Assembly: GCA_946407375.1 (NCBI GenBank)
Contig: CAMJNS010000014.1
Coordinates: 1 to 38,131, forward strand
Origin: an uncultured bacterium
GTDB lineage: Bacteria; Muiribacteriota; Ozemobacteria; Ozemobacterales; Ozemobacteraceae
DNA length: 38,131 nucleotides
Direction: 5' to 3'
Shown: positions 17,092-24,976 of the stretch, one piece after another
Layout of the letters: each line of letters starts with the position of its first letter
How positions within the stretch are numbered: the stretch's first letter is position 1
Program-made: the position numbers and the translations under genes
The notes under the pieces: model-generated
Database searches by the model: none
Seen by the model: only the letters and a program-made list of their open reading frames with translations
Told to the model about the DNA's origin: nothing

Positions 17092-19295
17092 AGTCTACCT
17101 CCCCTGGGACCAAGAGCCACGCCAATACATTCCTTAAATGTCTCTTTCGTTGGATCTAATTGCGTATTATATTCTAAATAACCACCTTTTTTAGGAATAC
17201 TTTCAAGAGTAAAATCTTTAACAGCCATACCACCTTTTATATTAAGAGCAGCATCATCATTAAGTTTTTTTACAGTTCCATTTTCTCCTAGAGCTACTAA
17301 ATAGGCTGGAACAATACTTTTTTCACTATTATTAATAGATATAGCCCCATTGGCAGATAATAATAATAAAGATTTTTCATTATAATAAGTTTCACTATAG
17401 GAATCTACCTTAAGAGAGCCATTATTACAATATATAGAACCTGGAGAATTAATTCTTTTTATGATTCCTAAATCTATTTCTCCAGAATCTCCTTCTGATT
17501 CTACTTCATAAACCAAATTATTCAGGTTCCAACCAAATCCACCTTCTTTATTGGAACCAAAATTAGTATCTAAAAAACCTATAATCTTTTCTGAAGAACC
17601 TTTAAGTTTATAGCACTTTCTCAAATTCAATCCAAGAGTCTTGTCTTCAACAGAACCTATGTCTTTGATCTGCATAGATTTTGCGTTTTCTGGAAAATCA
17701 TCATAAGGTTTCTCGTTAGATGGCCAGAATTTTAAATCATTTATTCTTGGCACTGATGATTTTTCAGGTGGAAGGCTATTATTACTGGTATTATTACAAT
17801 ATTGATGAACAACATCATAAGTTACATCTATAAATTGATCTTCCACAACCTTGCTCATAACAGTTTTATAAGCAACGCCATTTGGATTTTCAGTATTTAT
17901 ATATTTAATAGAACTAAAATACTCTTGTAATATATCTTTTTCGCTGTTTTCCATTGGGAAACCATCAGGTACAAACAAATATTTATCAAAATTATATTTA
18001 ACAAAACCAGGGTTTTCTTGCAAAATAGTCATAAGAGTTCTTCGCTCTTCATCAAATTCCTCTTTATTTAAATTAATAATAGCAGCAAAAAAAACATCAC
18101 TAGAATTTCTAGGTAATAGATAACCCATTTCTAAAAATCTGTCATAGACTTTACCAGTAACCCTTGTAATTGAAGGAACTACATTTTCATTTCCATCATT
18201 GTGTTCTACTTCTTTAATGCTAAACAAATGAAGACAAGAACTTTGCCAATATTTTTTACTATTTGCATCACTTAATGGATGTTCATTATATTCACTTCTT
18301 AATATTTTTGCCCAAGATTCGTTATTAGCTGAATCAGTCAATGTATCAGAAAAACCCCAATAAGCAGTTCTAAAACCTAATCTTTCTCCTTTATATTCCT
18401 GTGATTCCCAACCATCTATATCATTTGGAAAAGTCATCATAAGAGTAGACGGATTTTCTTGTGGGTATTTATAAGTAAAAAATCTCTGACCATATTTTTT
18501 ATCACCACTAGCGCGATTTAAGAAAAGGTCATTATCTCCACCGATATATATCCAACCTCGATTTAACCACAGATCTCCTTTTGTTTCTCCATCATCTCCA
18601 TTTATGAATCTAAAAGGTGTGCGATTAGTTGGATTCCCATCATCATCTATAGATACAGTATTAAACCCATAAGGGTCTTTGGCACCATCATTCCAATAAA
18701 AAGAGAACTTAGTAACAGGAACGGGGAATGGGCAGACTACTTTAAAAGGTCTGGTTTCTTGCCAGATTTCACGGCTATGCTCAACAGTAATTTCTACTCT
18801 AATTGTTAAACGACCAACTTTTTCATTATCAATGAATAAATCAGGTTCATTGGTTTTCAATTCTTTCAATAATTTAATATCAGAAAAATCAACTATGACA
18901 TTAACATTTGGCTCAACACCTTTAGCAATATTTCCCTCTAAAATGTCAAAAGCAAACCTTCCGATTTCATCTCCTTTATCGTTAAGCCAATTCTTAGTAA
19001 AACTGTCATAAAGATCTGAACCAGTTTTTGGTTTTAAAAAGATTTCTTTTAATGAATTATTACCACTATTTATATTCTCCAAATCATTTTGCAAATAGGC
19101 AAAAATATATTCACAAGTTGATTTTGCACATCTAGAAATAACAAGATGCTTTAAAATTTCCTTACTTTCATTAAATTTTCCTCGAACCAAATAGTTATAA
19201 GACATAACTAAAATAGCTAAAACGAAAATACTTCCCATAACAACAAAAATAACGACACCTTTTCGATTCTTTCTTCTAAAAGAGGAATAACTCAT
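17088..19295 (-). CDS. Large PilX-like minor pilin or exported protein, 735 aa
   Basis: The N-terminus (FRRKNRKGVVIFVVMGSIFV) resembles PilX/GspK-type proteins, where a basic leader precedes a hydrophobic helix (about 13-36) that lacks the usual Glu at +5. At 735 aa it is several times longer than PilX and about twice the length of GspK. The rest is hydrophilic, beta-rich and rich in Asp, Asn and Gly, as expected for an extracellular domain, and has no motif I recognise. Cysteines near the N-terminus (RCAKSTCEY) could form a disulphide. It overlaps the TAXI gene and the PilV-like gene by 4 nt each. A tip adhesin or pseudopilus cap is the best guess. Confidence 0.75.
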   Translation of the reverse strand: MSYSSFRRKNRKGVVIFVVMGSIFVLAILVMSYNYLVRGKFNESKEILKHLVISRCAKSTCEYIFAYLQNDLENINSGNNSLKEIFLKPKTGSDLYDSFTKNWLNDKGDEIGRFAFDILEGNIAKGVEPNVNVIVDFSDIKLLKELKTNEPDLFIDNEKVGRLTIRVEITVEHSREIWQETRPFKVVCPFPVPVTKFSFYWNDGAKDPYGFNTVSIDDDGNPTNRTPFRFINGDDGETKGDLWLNRGWIYIGGDNDLFLNRASGDKKYGQRFFTYKYPQENPSTLMMTFPNDIDGWESQEYKGERLGFRTAYWGFSDTLTDSANNESWAKILRSEYNEHPLSDANSKKYWQSSCLHLFSIKEVEHNDGNENVVPSITRVTGKVYDRFLEMGYLLPRNSSDVFFAAIINLNKEEFDEERRTLMTILQENPGFVKYNFDKYLFVPDGFPMENSEKDILQEYFSSIKYINTENPNGVAYKTVMSKVVEDQFIDVTYDVVHQYCNNTSNNSLPPEKSSVPRINDLKFWPSNEKPYDDFPENAKSMQIKDIGSVEDKTLGLNLRKCYKLKGSSEKIIGFLDTNFGSNKEGGFGWNLNNLVYEVESEGDSGEIDLGIIKRINSPGSIYCNNGSLKVDSYSETYYNEKSLLLLSANGAISINNSEKSIVPAYLVALGENGTVKKLNDDAALNIKGGMAVKDFTLESIPKKGGYLEYNTQLDPTKETFKECIGVALGPRGGRL

Positions 19296-20350
19296 TTCAA
19301 TTCTCCTCCATTATTAGAATTAGAATCTGAGGTCTCAAATTGATTTGACATTTTTTGTAGCCAACGTCTAGTTCCTTCATGTAGAGGAACTCCTGTTTCT
19401 CCTAATATTTTAACAATTGATTCTTTATCTTGAGGAACAGTTTCAAAAGCTTTAAAACGACCTTTTAACTTCTGAGAACCAGACAATACCATTTCTGCCA
19501 CAAATTCAACCAATTCAGGTGAGGTTTCGGTTGTTGAAACCAATACATTTGGTAAAGCTATGGTGTTTATCTCTGGTTGATCTTCTTTATAATAACCAGC
19601 AGGTAACCTATAATTCATAGACGTAGAAACTTTACTACGTATTAAATCAAGCTGTTCTGGAGTAAAACTTATAAGTTCACAATTATAAAATAATAAAGAA
19701 TCTGAAACAGAATGGTTTGGAATACCGGCTTGAATCATTGCAAAGCCAAGCTTGCCATCTCCTACATAACTTATTATAGAATTCATAGGAATATATTTAC
19801 TAGGTTTGCTATTAATTTTTAAAGCATCCAATATTTCTTTAGTAGTTCTTGCTGTAGAAGAATTCTTTTGCCCCCAAAAACCTCTATTTTCTCCAGGAAA
19901 TACATAATCAGGAACAAATTTTTGGGGAGGTCTAATAATTTGAACAACATCAACCCATAAAGGCCATACGACACGTATATTAGAATTTTCTTTATATGCT
20001 TCTTTAACTATTCGTGCCTCAGCCATTCCAAACTGTATTATTTTTGAATTTAAAAGTTTTACATTATCTATTGAACCATTAGTTTCAAATGCTTTAAAAG
20101 AACCACCACTTTTATCAACGTGGTCATTAAACCATTTTGCTAATAGTTGCCCACCAGGGAAATATGTTCCTAGTTTATTTCCAGTGCCAATTACCTGCTG
20201 AGAAGATGAATACAAATGTGGGGGAACAGGGGCACTAACCTCTTCTAAATCTTCTTCAGATATAGATATTATTGCTAACGTAACTACTGCTATTAATATA
20301 AATACTAATAACAAAATGATGGGCGTTATATTGTTATTTTTATGTTTCAT
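19292..20350 (-). CDS. TAXI-family (TRAP-associated) solute-binding protein, membrane anchored
   Basis: This 352-aa protein has an N-terminal membrane anchor (about 9-29) with no clear cleavage site, then a periplasmic domain like the TAXI/NMT1-like solute receptors of TRAP transporters. Family-like features are TGNKLGTYFPGGQLLAKWF near 55-75, an AFETNGSIDNVKLL stretch, FGMAEARIV (for the usual DLGIVQSD region) and a helical C-terminal lobe. TAXI receptors normally sit beside a DctQM-type fused permease. None is nearby. Instead the gene leads a run of prepilin-like genes and overlaps the next by 4 nt. It could be a ligand sensor for the pilus system rather than a transporter part. A good promoter lies 20 nt upstream. 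Confidence 0.75.
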   Translation of the reverse strand: MKHKNNNITPIILLLVFILIAVVTLAIISISEEDLEEVSAPVPPHLYSSSQQVIGTGNKLGTYFPGGQLLAKWFNDHVDKSGGSFKAFETNGSIDNVKLLNSKIIQFGMAEARIVKEAYKENSNIRVVWPLWVDVVQIIRPPQKFVPDYVFPGENRGFWGQKNSSTARTTKEILDALKINSKPSKYIPMNSIISYVGDGKLGFAMIQAGIPNHSVSDSLLFYNCELISFTPEQLDLIRSKVSTSMNYRLPAGYYKEDQPEINTIALPNVLVSTTETSPELVEFVAEMVLSGSQKLKGRFKAFETVPQDKESIVKILGETGVPLHEGTRRWLQKMSNQFETSDSNSNNGGELK

Positions 20351-20369
20351 AAATAATACTTTTGTTAAT

Positions 20370-20398
20370 TTTATACCTTATCTATATAATAATAGCAA
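20370..20398 (-). promoter_or_regulatory. Sigma70-like promoter of the 20-kb minus-strand cluster
   Basis: On the minus strand the -35 is TTGCTA (20393-20398), the spacer is 17 bp and the -10 is TATAAA (20370-20375). The predicted transcript start is about 13 nt before the TAXI ATG. No strong Shine-Dalgarno precedes that ATG. It lies back to back with the promoter of the plus-strand gene at 20519. Confidence 0.65.
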
Positions 20399-20462
20399 CT
20401 TTTTAGATTTTTTATACTTGACTAAAAAAATAAAAAAAATATTTTTTTTAATTAGTTTAGAC

Positions 20463-20492
20463 TTGATAATAATCTGTCGATGGTAGTAATAT
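20463..20492 (+). promoter_or_regulatory. Possible promoter for the secreted acidic protein
   Basis: TTGATA (20463-20468) and TAATAT (20487-20492) are separated by 18 bp on the plus strand. The ribosome site AAGGTGGAG (20506-20514) follows, 4 nt before the ATG. The spacer is at the upper limit of the usual range and the -10 is imperfect. Confidence 0.45.
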
Positions 20493-20518
20493 ATAAAAAA
20501 GTATCAAGGTGGAGCTGA

Positions 20519-21490
20519 ATGAAGAATTTTGTAAAAATACTCCTAGTAACAGTATTTTTCTCTTTGCTTCCTGTAGCAAATCTTTTTGCATTGTCTAAAG
20601 AAGCTACAGAAGTCATTGAAGCAATGCGTGCACGCCTTAAACAAAGCGAAAAGCAAGAACAAACAGTTGTTCCAGCAGCTAATAACAATAAAGTAGAGTC
20701 TACAGACGATTATATTCCCGGAAAAGAATTATCAGCTGCTTTAGCCAGATACAGAAGAAATATTTATTCCGCAAAAGCAAAATTACATTTTGCAGACACA
20801 ATAGTTGCAGAAAATTCAACTTCTACTACTGAAAAAGTTCAGTCTGTTCCAGTAACACCAGTAGAAGAAAAGCCCATAGAAAAAGTTGAAGAAAAAGAAA
20901 CATATTCTAATCCTCCAGAACCAGTAGATCAGGAACCAGAAGTAGAAGAAACTATCAAAACAGTTAGTCAAGAAACTAATAATGATGATTCTTCTGCCAA
21001 AGAAGATGAATTAATAATTATAGAAGCTAGAGAAGCAGATGACTCAGAAGCAATGAATATTCCAATTGATTCTAACGAATCTGTTCCTGAATCTGTTCCC
21101 GAAACTACTCCTGTTATTAACCAAAGTAATGAGTATGTTCCAGGGCAATTACTCCAACAATCTGTTCAACGAATAAGACATAGTAGAAAAAGTAATAATC
21201 CTGCTGGAACAGAACTTGATGAAGCAATAGAAGAATATGAAAGAAAATTAGCTAATAAAAATTCAAAGAACTCTGAAGAAGTTATGGCATTAGCTAATGA
21301 AGAAATTGAAGAACTTTTCAACAACCCCGAAAAGCGTGCTAGAATAGCAGAAGAAGGTCGCGAAAGATATAATCAAAAATCAAACAACAACGATTCTGAT
21401 GCTTCTGAAATAGATGACGAAAAATTTAATGACTACATCAGCAAATATAATTTCAAGATGCCAGAAAATTACCGCATCATCGTAGAATAA
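20519..21490 (+). CDS. Secreted acidic protein with duplicated Y-[IV]-P-G motif, unknown function
   Basis: This 323-aa protein has a clear signal peptide (residues 1-24, ending NLFA) and otherwise consists of charged, Glu/Ser/Asn-rich sequence with little predicted fold. Two related segments stand out: DDYIPGKELSAALARYRRN at about 61-79 and NEYVPGQLLQQSVQRIRHS at about 202-220. They share (D/N)-x-Y-(I/V)-P-G-x-x-L and an Arg-rich helix. The region between is Pro/Glu-rich (a likely spacer). A highly charged helix follows near 240-290. It has no known family that I recognise. It is divergent from the TAXI/pilin cluster and has its own strong ribosome site. It could be a periplasmic linker or a peptidoglycan- or pilus-associated protein. 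Confidence 0.75.
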   Translation: MKNFVKILLVTVFFSLLPVANLFALSKEATEVIEAMRARLKQSEKQEQTVVPAANNNKVESTDDYIPGKELSAALARYRRNIYSAKAKLHFADTIVAENSTSTTEKVQSVPVTPVEEKPIEKVEEKETYSNPPEPVDQEPEVEETIKTVSQETNNDDSSAKEDELIIIEAREADDSEAMNIPIDSNESVPESVPETTPVINQSNEYVPGQLLQQSVQRIRHSRKSNNPAGTELDEAIEEYERKLANKNSKNSEEVMALANEEIEELFNNPEKRARIAEEGRERYNQKSNNNDSDASEIDDEKFNDYISKYNFKMPENYRIIVE

Positions 21491-21549
21491 TAATTTATTT
21501 TATAGACTTTAATATAATTAATCGTCATTATCAGAGACTATGCGAAAAT

Positions 21550-21742
21550 TAATTTTTTAACCCGAGTTAAATTATTTTAATTATCTACCCATTGTCATAA
21601 TAAGTATAGCGTATGGGCTTTAGCTCTGAAAGCTATACGTTTATGACAATGGGTAGACATAAAAAAAAATACTACTTTTTTAGAGAGTTTCAATTTTTTA
21701 CCCAAATTAGATTATATTCATTGTCTACACATTTGTCATAAT
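21550..21742. repeat. Diverged direct repeat, about 52 bp, two copies
   Basis: Copy 1 (21550-21601) and copy 2 (21691-21742) align over about 52 bp, with a shared run AATTTTTTA-CCC, an AT-rich middle, and the ends TCTACCCATTGTCATAAT and TCTACACATTTGTCATAAT. The offset is 141 bp. The ends are better conserved than the middle. Confidence 0.7.
21584..21657. repeat. Long perfect inverted repeat / hairpin
   Basis: TCTACCCATTGTCATAA (21584-21600) pairs perfectly with TTATGACAATGGGTAGA (21641-21657), 17 bp. Inside it GTATAGC (21604-21610) pairs with GCTATAC (21632-21638), and a 21-nt loop remains. Neither side is followed by a clean U-run (an A-run follows on the plus strand), so it is not a standard terminator. 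Confidence 0.85.
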
Positions 21743-21762
21743 TCACCCCAAAAAAGACTTTG

Positions 21763-21771
21763 TGGTATAAT
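21763..21771 (+). promoter_or_regulatory. priA: Extended -10 promoter element for priA
   Basis: TGGTATAAT is a perfect extended -10 (TGn-TATAAT, hexamer 21766-21771). It lies about 42 nt before the priA start. The -35 position has no good match, as is usual for extended -10 promoters. One copy of the TTGTCATAAT motif lies 24 nt upstream of the hexamer and could be a regulator site. Confidence 0.5.
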
Positions 21772-21812
21772 ATTTATTATTTTTAGTTAATGATTAAAAA
21801 TCGGAGTCTATT

Positions 21813-24212
21813 TTGGTTTATTTTATAGAAGTTGCTTTTGCAAATCCCATAGCAAATGGTGTTTTAACCTATCATATTAGCGATGACCGTGAACTCCCAC
21901 TTGTAGGAGCAAGAGTAGTAGTTCCAATTCAACATCGTCAATTAGTTGGTTATGTAACTAGAATTCATAACGACACACCTTCTTTTAAAACAGTTGAGCT
22001 AGGCGAAGTTTTAGACCCTACCCCACTTATTTCTCCTCAAATGTTTGAATTAGCTAAAAATATTGCAGATTCCTGTGTTTGTAATATAGGTGAAGTATTA
22101 AACACAATATTACCTTCAGGCATTAAGCAACATATCATCAGGCAGATTAGAACTCTTCCTATTATAGCAAAAGAAGAAAATCTCCATGAAGGTCTAAAAT
22201 ATCTTATCAATTTAAATGATTGGTGTAATTACTCAACCTTTTGTAAAAATTACAACATAAAAAATAATCAAATAAACGCCTGGTTAGATAAGGGGTATAT
22301 AGAAATAGAACACTGTCTAACAGAAGCTCAAGGTCCAAAACTTATAAAAGTATTAAAACTAAATAACGAAAAACCAATTGAGCTTGCTAAGTTTACCCCA
22401 AAAGAAAAACTTGTAATGGAAGCTTTGATGACTTGCAATACAGCACCAACAGCAGCTTTATTATCCAAAAAAGCTAATGTAAGCATTGCCCCAATAAACC
22501 AGTTGAAAAAGAAAGGCTACATAATAGAAGTTGAAGAAAGAATTATACGCCAGGCAACCAATCAAGAATATTATAAAAGTGAAGCTACCCCTATCCCTGA
22601 ATTAAATGAAGAACAAAAAACCGTTCTTGATGGAATAAGAAAATCATACAATACAGACAAAAAACCTGTTTTAATAAGAGGCGTTACCTGTTCTGGCAAA
22701 ACAGAGGTTTATCTTAGATGGGTTGCAGAAATAATATCTCAAAATCGTTCTGCAATAGTTCTTGTTCCAGAAATATCTTTAACTCCCCAAATGATGAAAA
22801 GATTCATAGATAGATTTGGTGAAAGAGTAGCAATTCTTCATTCAAAGCTTTCTGATGGAGAACGTTTTGACCAATGGGAAAACATAAGAAGAGGACTATG
22901 TTCCGTTGTTGTAGGTGCTCGCTCTGCTGTTTTTGCTCCCCTGCCCCATTTAGGCACTATTATTCTAGACGAAGAAGGTGAACCTACTTTTAAACAAGCA
23001 GATTCTCCAAGATACCACGCTAGAGAAGTGGCAATAATGCGTTGCAAAATAGAAAATGCCCTATTAGTAATGGGTTCAGCAACTCCTACTATAGATTCAT
23101 ATCAAAACTGCCTTAACCAAAAATATTATCTTTTCGAAATGAATAAAAGAGTCAGCAACAGACAACCCCCAAGAGTTCAGATTGTCGATATGCGAAAAGA
23201 ACTTGTTACAAAAAAGCAACGTTCTATGTTTTCTGAAAGTCTGACTACTGCAATAGCCAAAACTCTTGCTGCAAAAAAACAAGCTATTTTATATTTAAAT
23301 AGAAGAGGTTATTCAACATTTATACTCTGTGCAGAATGTGGAGAAGCCATAAAATGCTCTAAATGCAATGTTTCTATGGCTTACCATACAGGCAGCAACA
23401 TATTAAGATGCCATTACTGCGGTGAATTGCAAGAAGTTCCCAAAATCTGCCCTAAATGCCAAAGCAAAAAGATTAAGTTTTTTGGTGCTGGAACCCAGCT
23501 TATTGAAGCACAAGCAAAAGCCTATTTTCCAAATGCTCGAATACAAAGACTAGACTCAGATGTCGTAACAACAAAAGGAAGTATGGAAGAAATTCTAGAT
23601 TCTTTTGGGAAAGGCAACATAGATATTCTTATTGGCACTCAAATGGTTGCCAAAGGCTTAGACTTCCCTAATGTTACTCTTGTTGGAATAATAGCCGCAG
23701 ATAATCTCTTAAGATTACCTGATTTTAGAGCCTCTGAGCGAAATTTCTCCCTTTTAGCACAGGTTGCTGGAAGAGCAGGTCGTGGAGATACTCCTGGCGA
23801 CGTTGTTCTTCAAACATATTGCCCCGAACACCATTCTATTCAACACGCTTTAACAGAAGATTTTCATGGCTTTTATGATGAAGAAGCAAAACTTCGCAAA
23901 GAAGCTTTATTCCCTCCATTCATAGAATTGGCACATTTTATTATTTCTAGCCCAAATAGAGAAAAAGCTATGAATACCGCGCAACAACTCTATGACTTAT
24001 TTGCGAAACAACCTTCTGTTGATTTAAAAAATCTATTTGGTCCTGCTCCAGCAGCACTAGAACAGATTAATAATCGTTTCAGGTATCAGGTTATGCTGAA
24101 AATGCCTGATTTAAACGAACTGATAAAAACAGTAAGATTAGTTACCGACTCTTTAAAAAAGCCCTCTGACACTAGAGTTAATATAGATATTAATCCCTAT
24201 TTCATGATGTAA
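21813..24212 (+). CDS. priA: Primosomal protein N' (replication restart helicase PriA)
   Basis: This superfamily-2 3'-5' DNA helicase reloads the replisome at stalled forks. The start is TTG at 21813 with GGAG 6 nt upstream. The ATG at 21790 is out of frame. The 799-aa protein has the N-terminal DNA-binding part, Walker A GVTCSGKTE at 290-298, motif II DEEG at 386-389 (PriA usually has DEEH), motif GSATPT at 421-426, eight zinc-binding cysteines (506, 509, 515, 518, 533, 536, 546, 549) and helicase lobe 2 motifs GTQMVAKGLDFPNVTLVG and VAGRAGRG. The Gly in place of His in motif II and Cys293 in Walker A deviate from the family pattern; all other signatures are intact. It faces the RelE gene tail to tail. 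Confidence 0.95.
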   Translation: MVYFIEVAFANPIANGVLTYHISDDRELPLVGARVVVPIQHRQLVGYVTRIHNDTPSFKTVELGEVLDPTPLISPQMFELAKNIADSCVCNIGEVLNTILPSGIKQHIIRQIRTLPIIAKEENLHEGLKYLINLNDWCNYSTFCKNYNIKNNQINAWLDKGYIEIEHCLTEAQGPKLIKVLKLNNEKPIELAKFTPKEKLVMEALMTCNTAPTAALLSKKANVSIAPINQLKKKGYIIEVEERIIRQATNQEYYKSEATPIPELNEEQKTVLDGIRKSYNTDKKPVLIRGVTCSGKTEVYLRWVAEIISQNRSAIVLVPEISLTPQMMKRFIDRFGERVAILHSKLSDGERFDQWENIRRGLCSVVVGARSAVFAPLPHLGTIILDEEGEPTFKQADSPRYHAREVAIMRCKIENALLVMGSATPTIDSYQNCLNQKYYLFEMNKRVSNRQPPRVQIVDMRKELVTKKQRSMFSESLTTAIAKTLAAKKQAILYLNRRGYSTFILCAECGEAIKCSKCNVSMAYHTGSNILRCHYCGELQEVPKICPKCQSKKIKFFGAGTQLIEAQAKAYFPNARIQRLDSDVVTTKGSMEEILDSFGKGNIDILIGTQMVAKGLDFPNVTLVGIIAADNLLRLPDFRASERNFSLLAQVAGRAGRGDTPGDVVLQTYCPEHHSIQHALTEDFHGFYDEEAKLRKEALFPPFIELAHFIISSPNREKAMNTAQQLYDLFAKQPSVDLKNLFGPAPAALEQINNRFRYQVMLKMPDLNELIKTVRLVTDSLKKPSDTRVNIDINPYFMM

Positions 24213-24242
24213 AATATAAAGAATAATTTTTCTGTTTCTGTT

Positions 24243-24545
24243 CTATTTTAGCCCCTCTAATTTTTTGTAAATGTCACCTCTAGAACCAGCAGCTAATGTG
24301 GTTATAACTATTATTTTCCCATTTATTAAAGTATAAATAACTCTCCAATCGCCCAGTCTGATTCTGTAATAATCGTTTTTTCTGCCTTTAATTTTTTTTA
24401 AATCAACTTTTTCTGGATGTTCACCAACAAGCAATTCTTTTATAGCTTCTTCATATTGCTTTCTTATATCTTCATGCTTTTTAAAAAATTTGTCTGCAGC
24501 TTTTATATATTGAATTTCATAAATTAAACTAGTATCTTCTTCCAA
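24243..24545 (-). CDS. RelE/ParE-superfamily toxin
   Basis: This 100-aa protein is of the type II toxin size and has the family C-terminus YRIRLGDWRVIYTLINGKIIV, then ITTLAAGSRGDIY. The basic core (KIKGRKNDYYRIR) agrees with ribosome-dependent mRNA interferases of the RelE group. Exact activity (mRNase or gyrase-type ParE) cannot be told. The start is TTG at 24545 with AAGGAG 8 nt upstream; there is no ATG near. It lies 15 nt after its antitoxin gene. The pair sits between priA and the Tad operon terminator. Confidence 0.85.
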   Translation of the reverse strand: MEEDTSLIYEIQYIKAADKFFKKHEDIRKQYEEAIKELLVGEHPEKVDLKKIKGRKNDYYRIRLGDWRVIYTLINGKIIVITTLAAGSRGDIYKKLEGLK

Positions 24546-24560
24546 AACACTTTCTCCTTA

Positions 24561-24830
24561 TTAGGCTCGAAAAAGTTTTGTAGAGGTAATTTGCATATCG
24601 TCATCAGATAAATTTTCAACTATATCAAGTATTTCTTTTGATTCCTCAGCCGATGCCTCTTGAACTTTTGCAGTCAGTCGATAGAATGGGTCATTTTTCA
24701 TTTTGAATATATATTCTTTAAGTGCTTCTCTTACCACATCTGTTAAGGACATATTAAATACTGAAGCCACTTTTCTAATATCCATTATTTCATTTTCTTC
24801 TAGCTTAAAATTCATTGCTTTAGTAGCCAT
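24561..24830 (-). CDS. Antitoxin, ribbon-helix-helix type
   Basis: This 89-aa protein opens with a short beta strand (KAMNFKLEENE), then two helices (IMDIRKVASVFNMSLTDVVREALKEYIF), the pattern of MetJ/Arc-type ribbon-helix-helix DNA-binding domains. The acidic C-terminal half should wrap the toxin. AGGAG (24839-24843) lies 8 nt before the ATG. It is expected to repress its own promoter by binding the inverted repeat at 24843-24866. Confidence 0.8.
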   Translation of the reverse strand: MATKAMNFKLEENEIMDIRKVASVFNMSLTDVVREALKEYIFKMKNDPFYRLTAKVQEASAEESKEILDIVENLSDDDMQITSTKLFRA

Positions 24831-24842
24831 AGATAAATCTCC

Positions 24843-24887
24843 TATATACTCACTTTAAAGTATATACGATAAAGATAATAAAGACAA
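24843..24887 (-). promoter_or_regulatory. Promoter and operator of the RelE-type toxin-antitoxin pair
   Basis: On the minus strand the -35 is TTGTCT (24882-24887), the spacer is 17 bp and the -10 is TATACT (24859-24864). The -10 lies within an inverted repeat, TATATACT (24843-24850) and AGTATATA (24859-24866), with an 8-bp centre. A repressor bound there would block RNA polymerase, as expected for autoregulated toxin-antitoxin operons. Confidence 0.7.
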
Positions 24888-24923
24888 GATGTAAGACTCA
24901 AGTTACCAGTTCTAAAATAAAAT

Positions 24924-24955
24924 GAACCACAAAATAATATTTTGTGGTTCTTTTT
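24924..24955. terminator. Rho-independent terminator after the Tad operon
   Basis: GAACCACAAAAT (24924-24935) pairs perfectly with ATTTTGTGGTTC (24939-24950) around a 3-nt loop. A T5 tract follows on the plus strand. On the minus strand the stem is followed by ATTTTATTTT. It lies 26 nt past the stop of the last Tad-operon gene and just upstream of the toxin-antitoxin promoter, insulating the two. Confidence 0.85.
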
Positions 24956-24976
24956 GTGTTAGAGTTAATAAATTAA

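Larger units (their letters stand above)
21491..21812. other. 322-bp intergenic region with duplicated segment, long hairpin and priA promoter
   Basis: No gene is visible. The region holds a 74-nt hairpin (21584-21657), a diverged direct duplication of about 52 bp (21550-21601 and 21691-21742) and an extended -10 promoter in front of priA. I see no tRNA-like cloverleaf and no rho-independent terminator with a U-tract. Confidence 0.8.

Noticed and set aside
20399..20462. A/T-homopolymer stretch as a terminator or origin element
   Set aside because: There is no stem before the T-run and no DnaA-box-like repeats; it looks like ordinary AT-rich spacer between divergent promoters.
21584..21657. 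Rho-independent terminator for the plus-strand secreted protein gene
   Set aside because: The stem is much longer than usual and no U-run follows on either strand.
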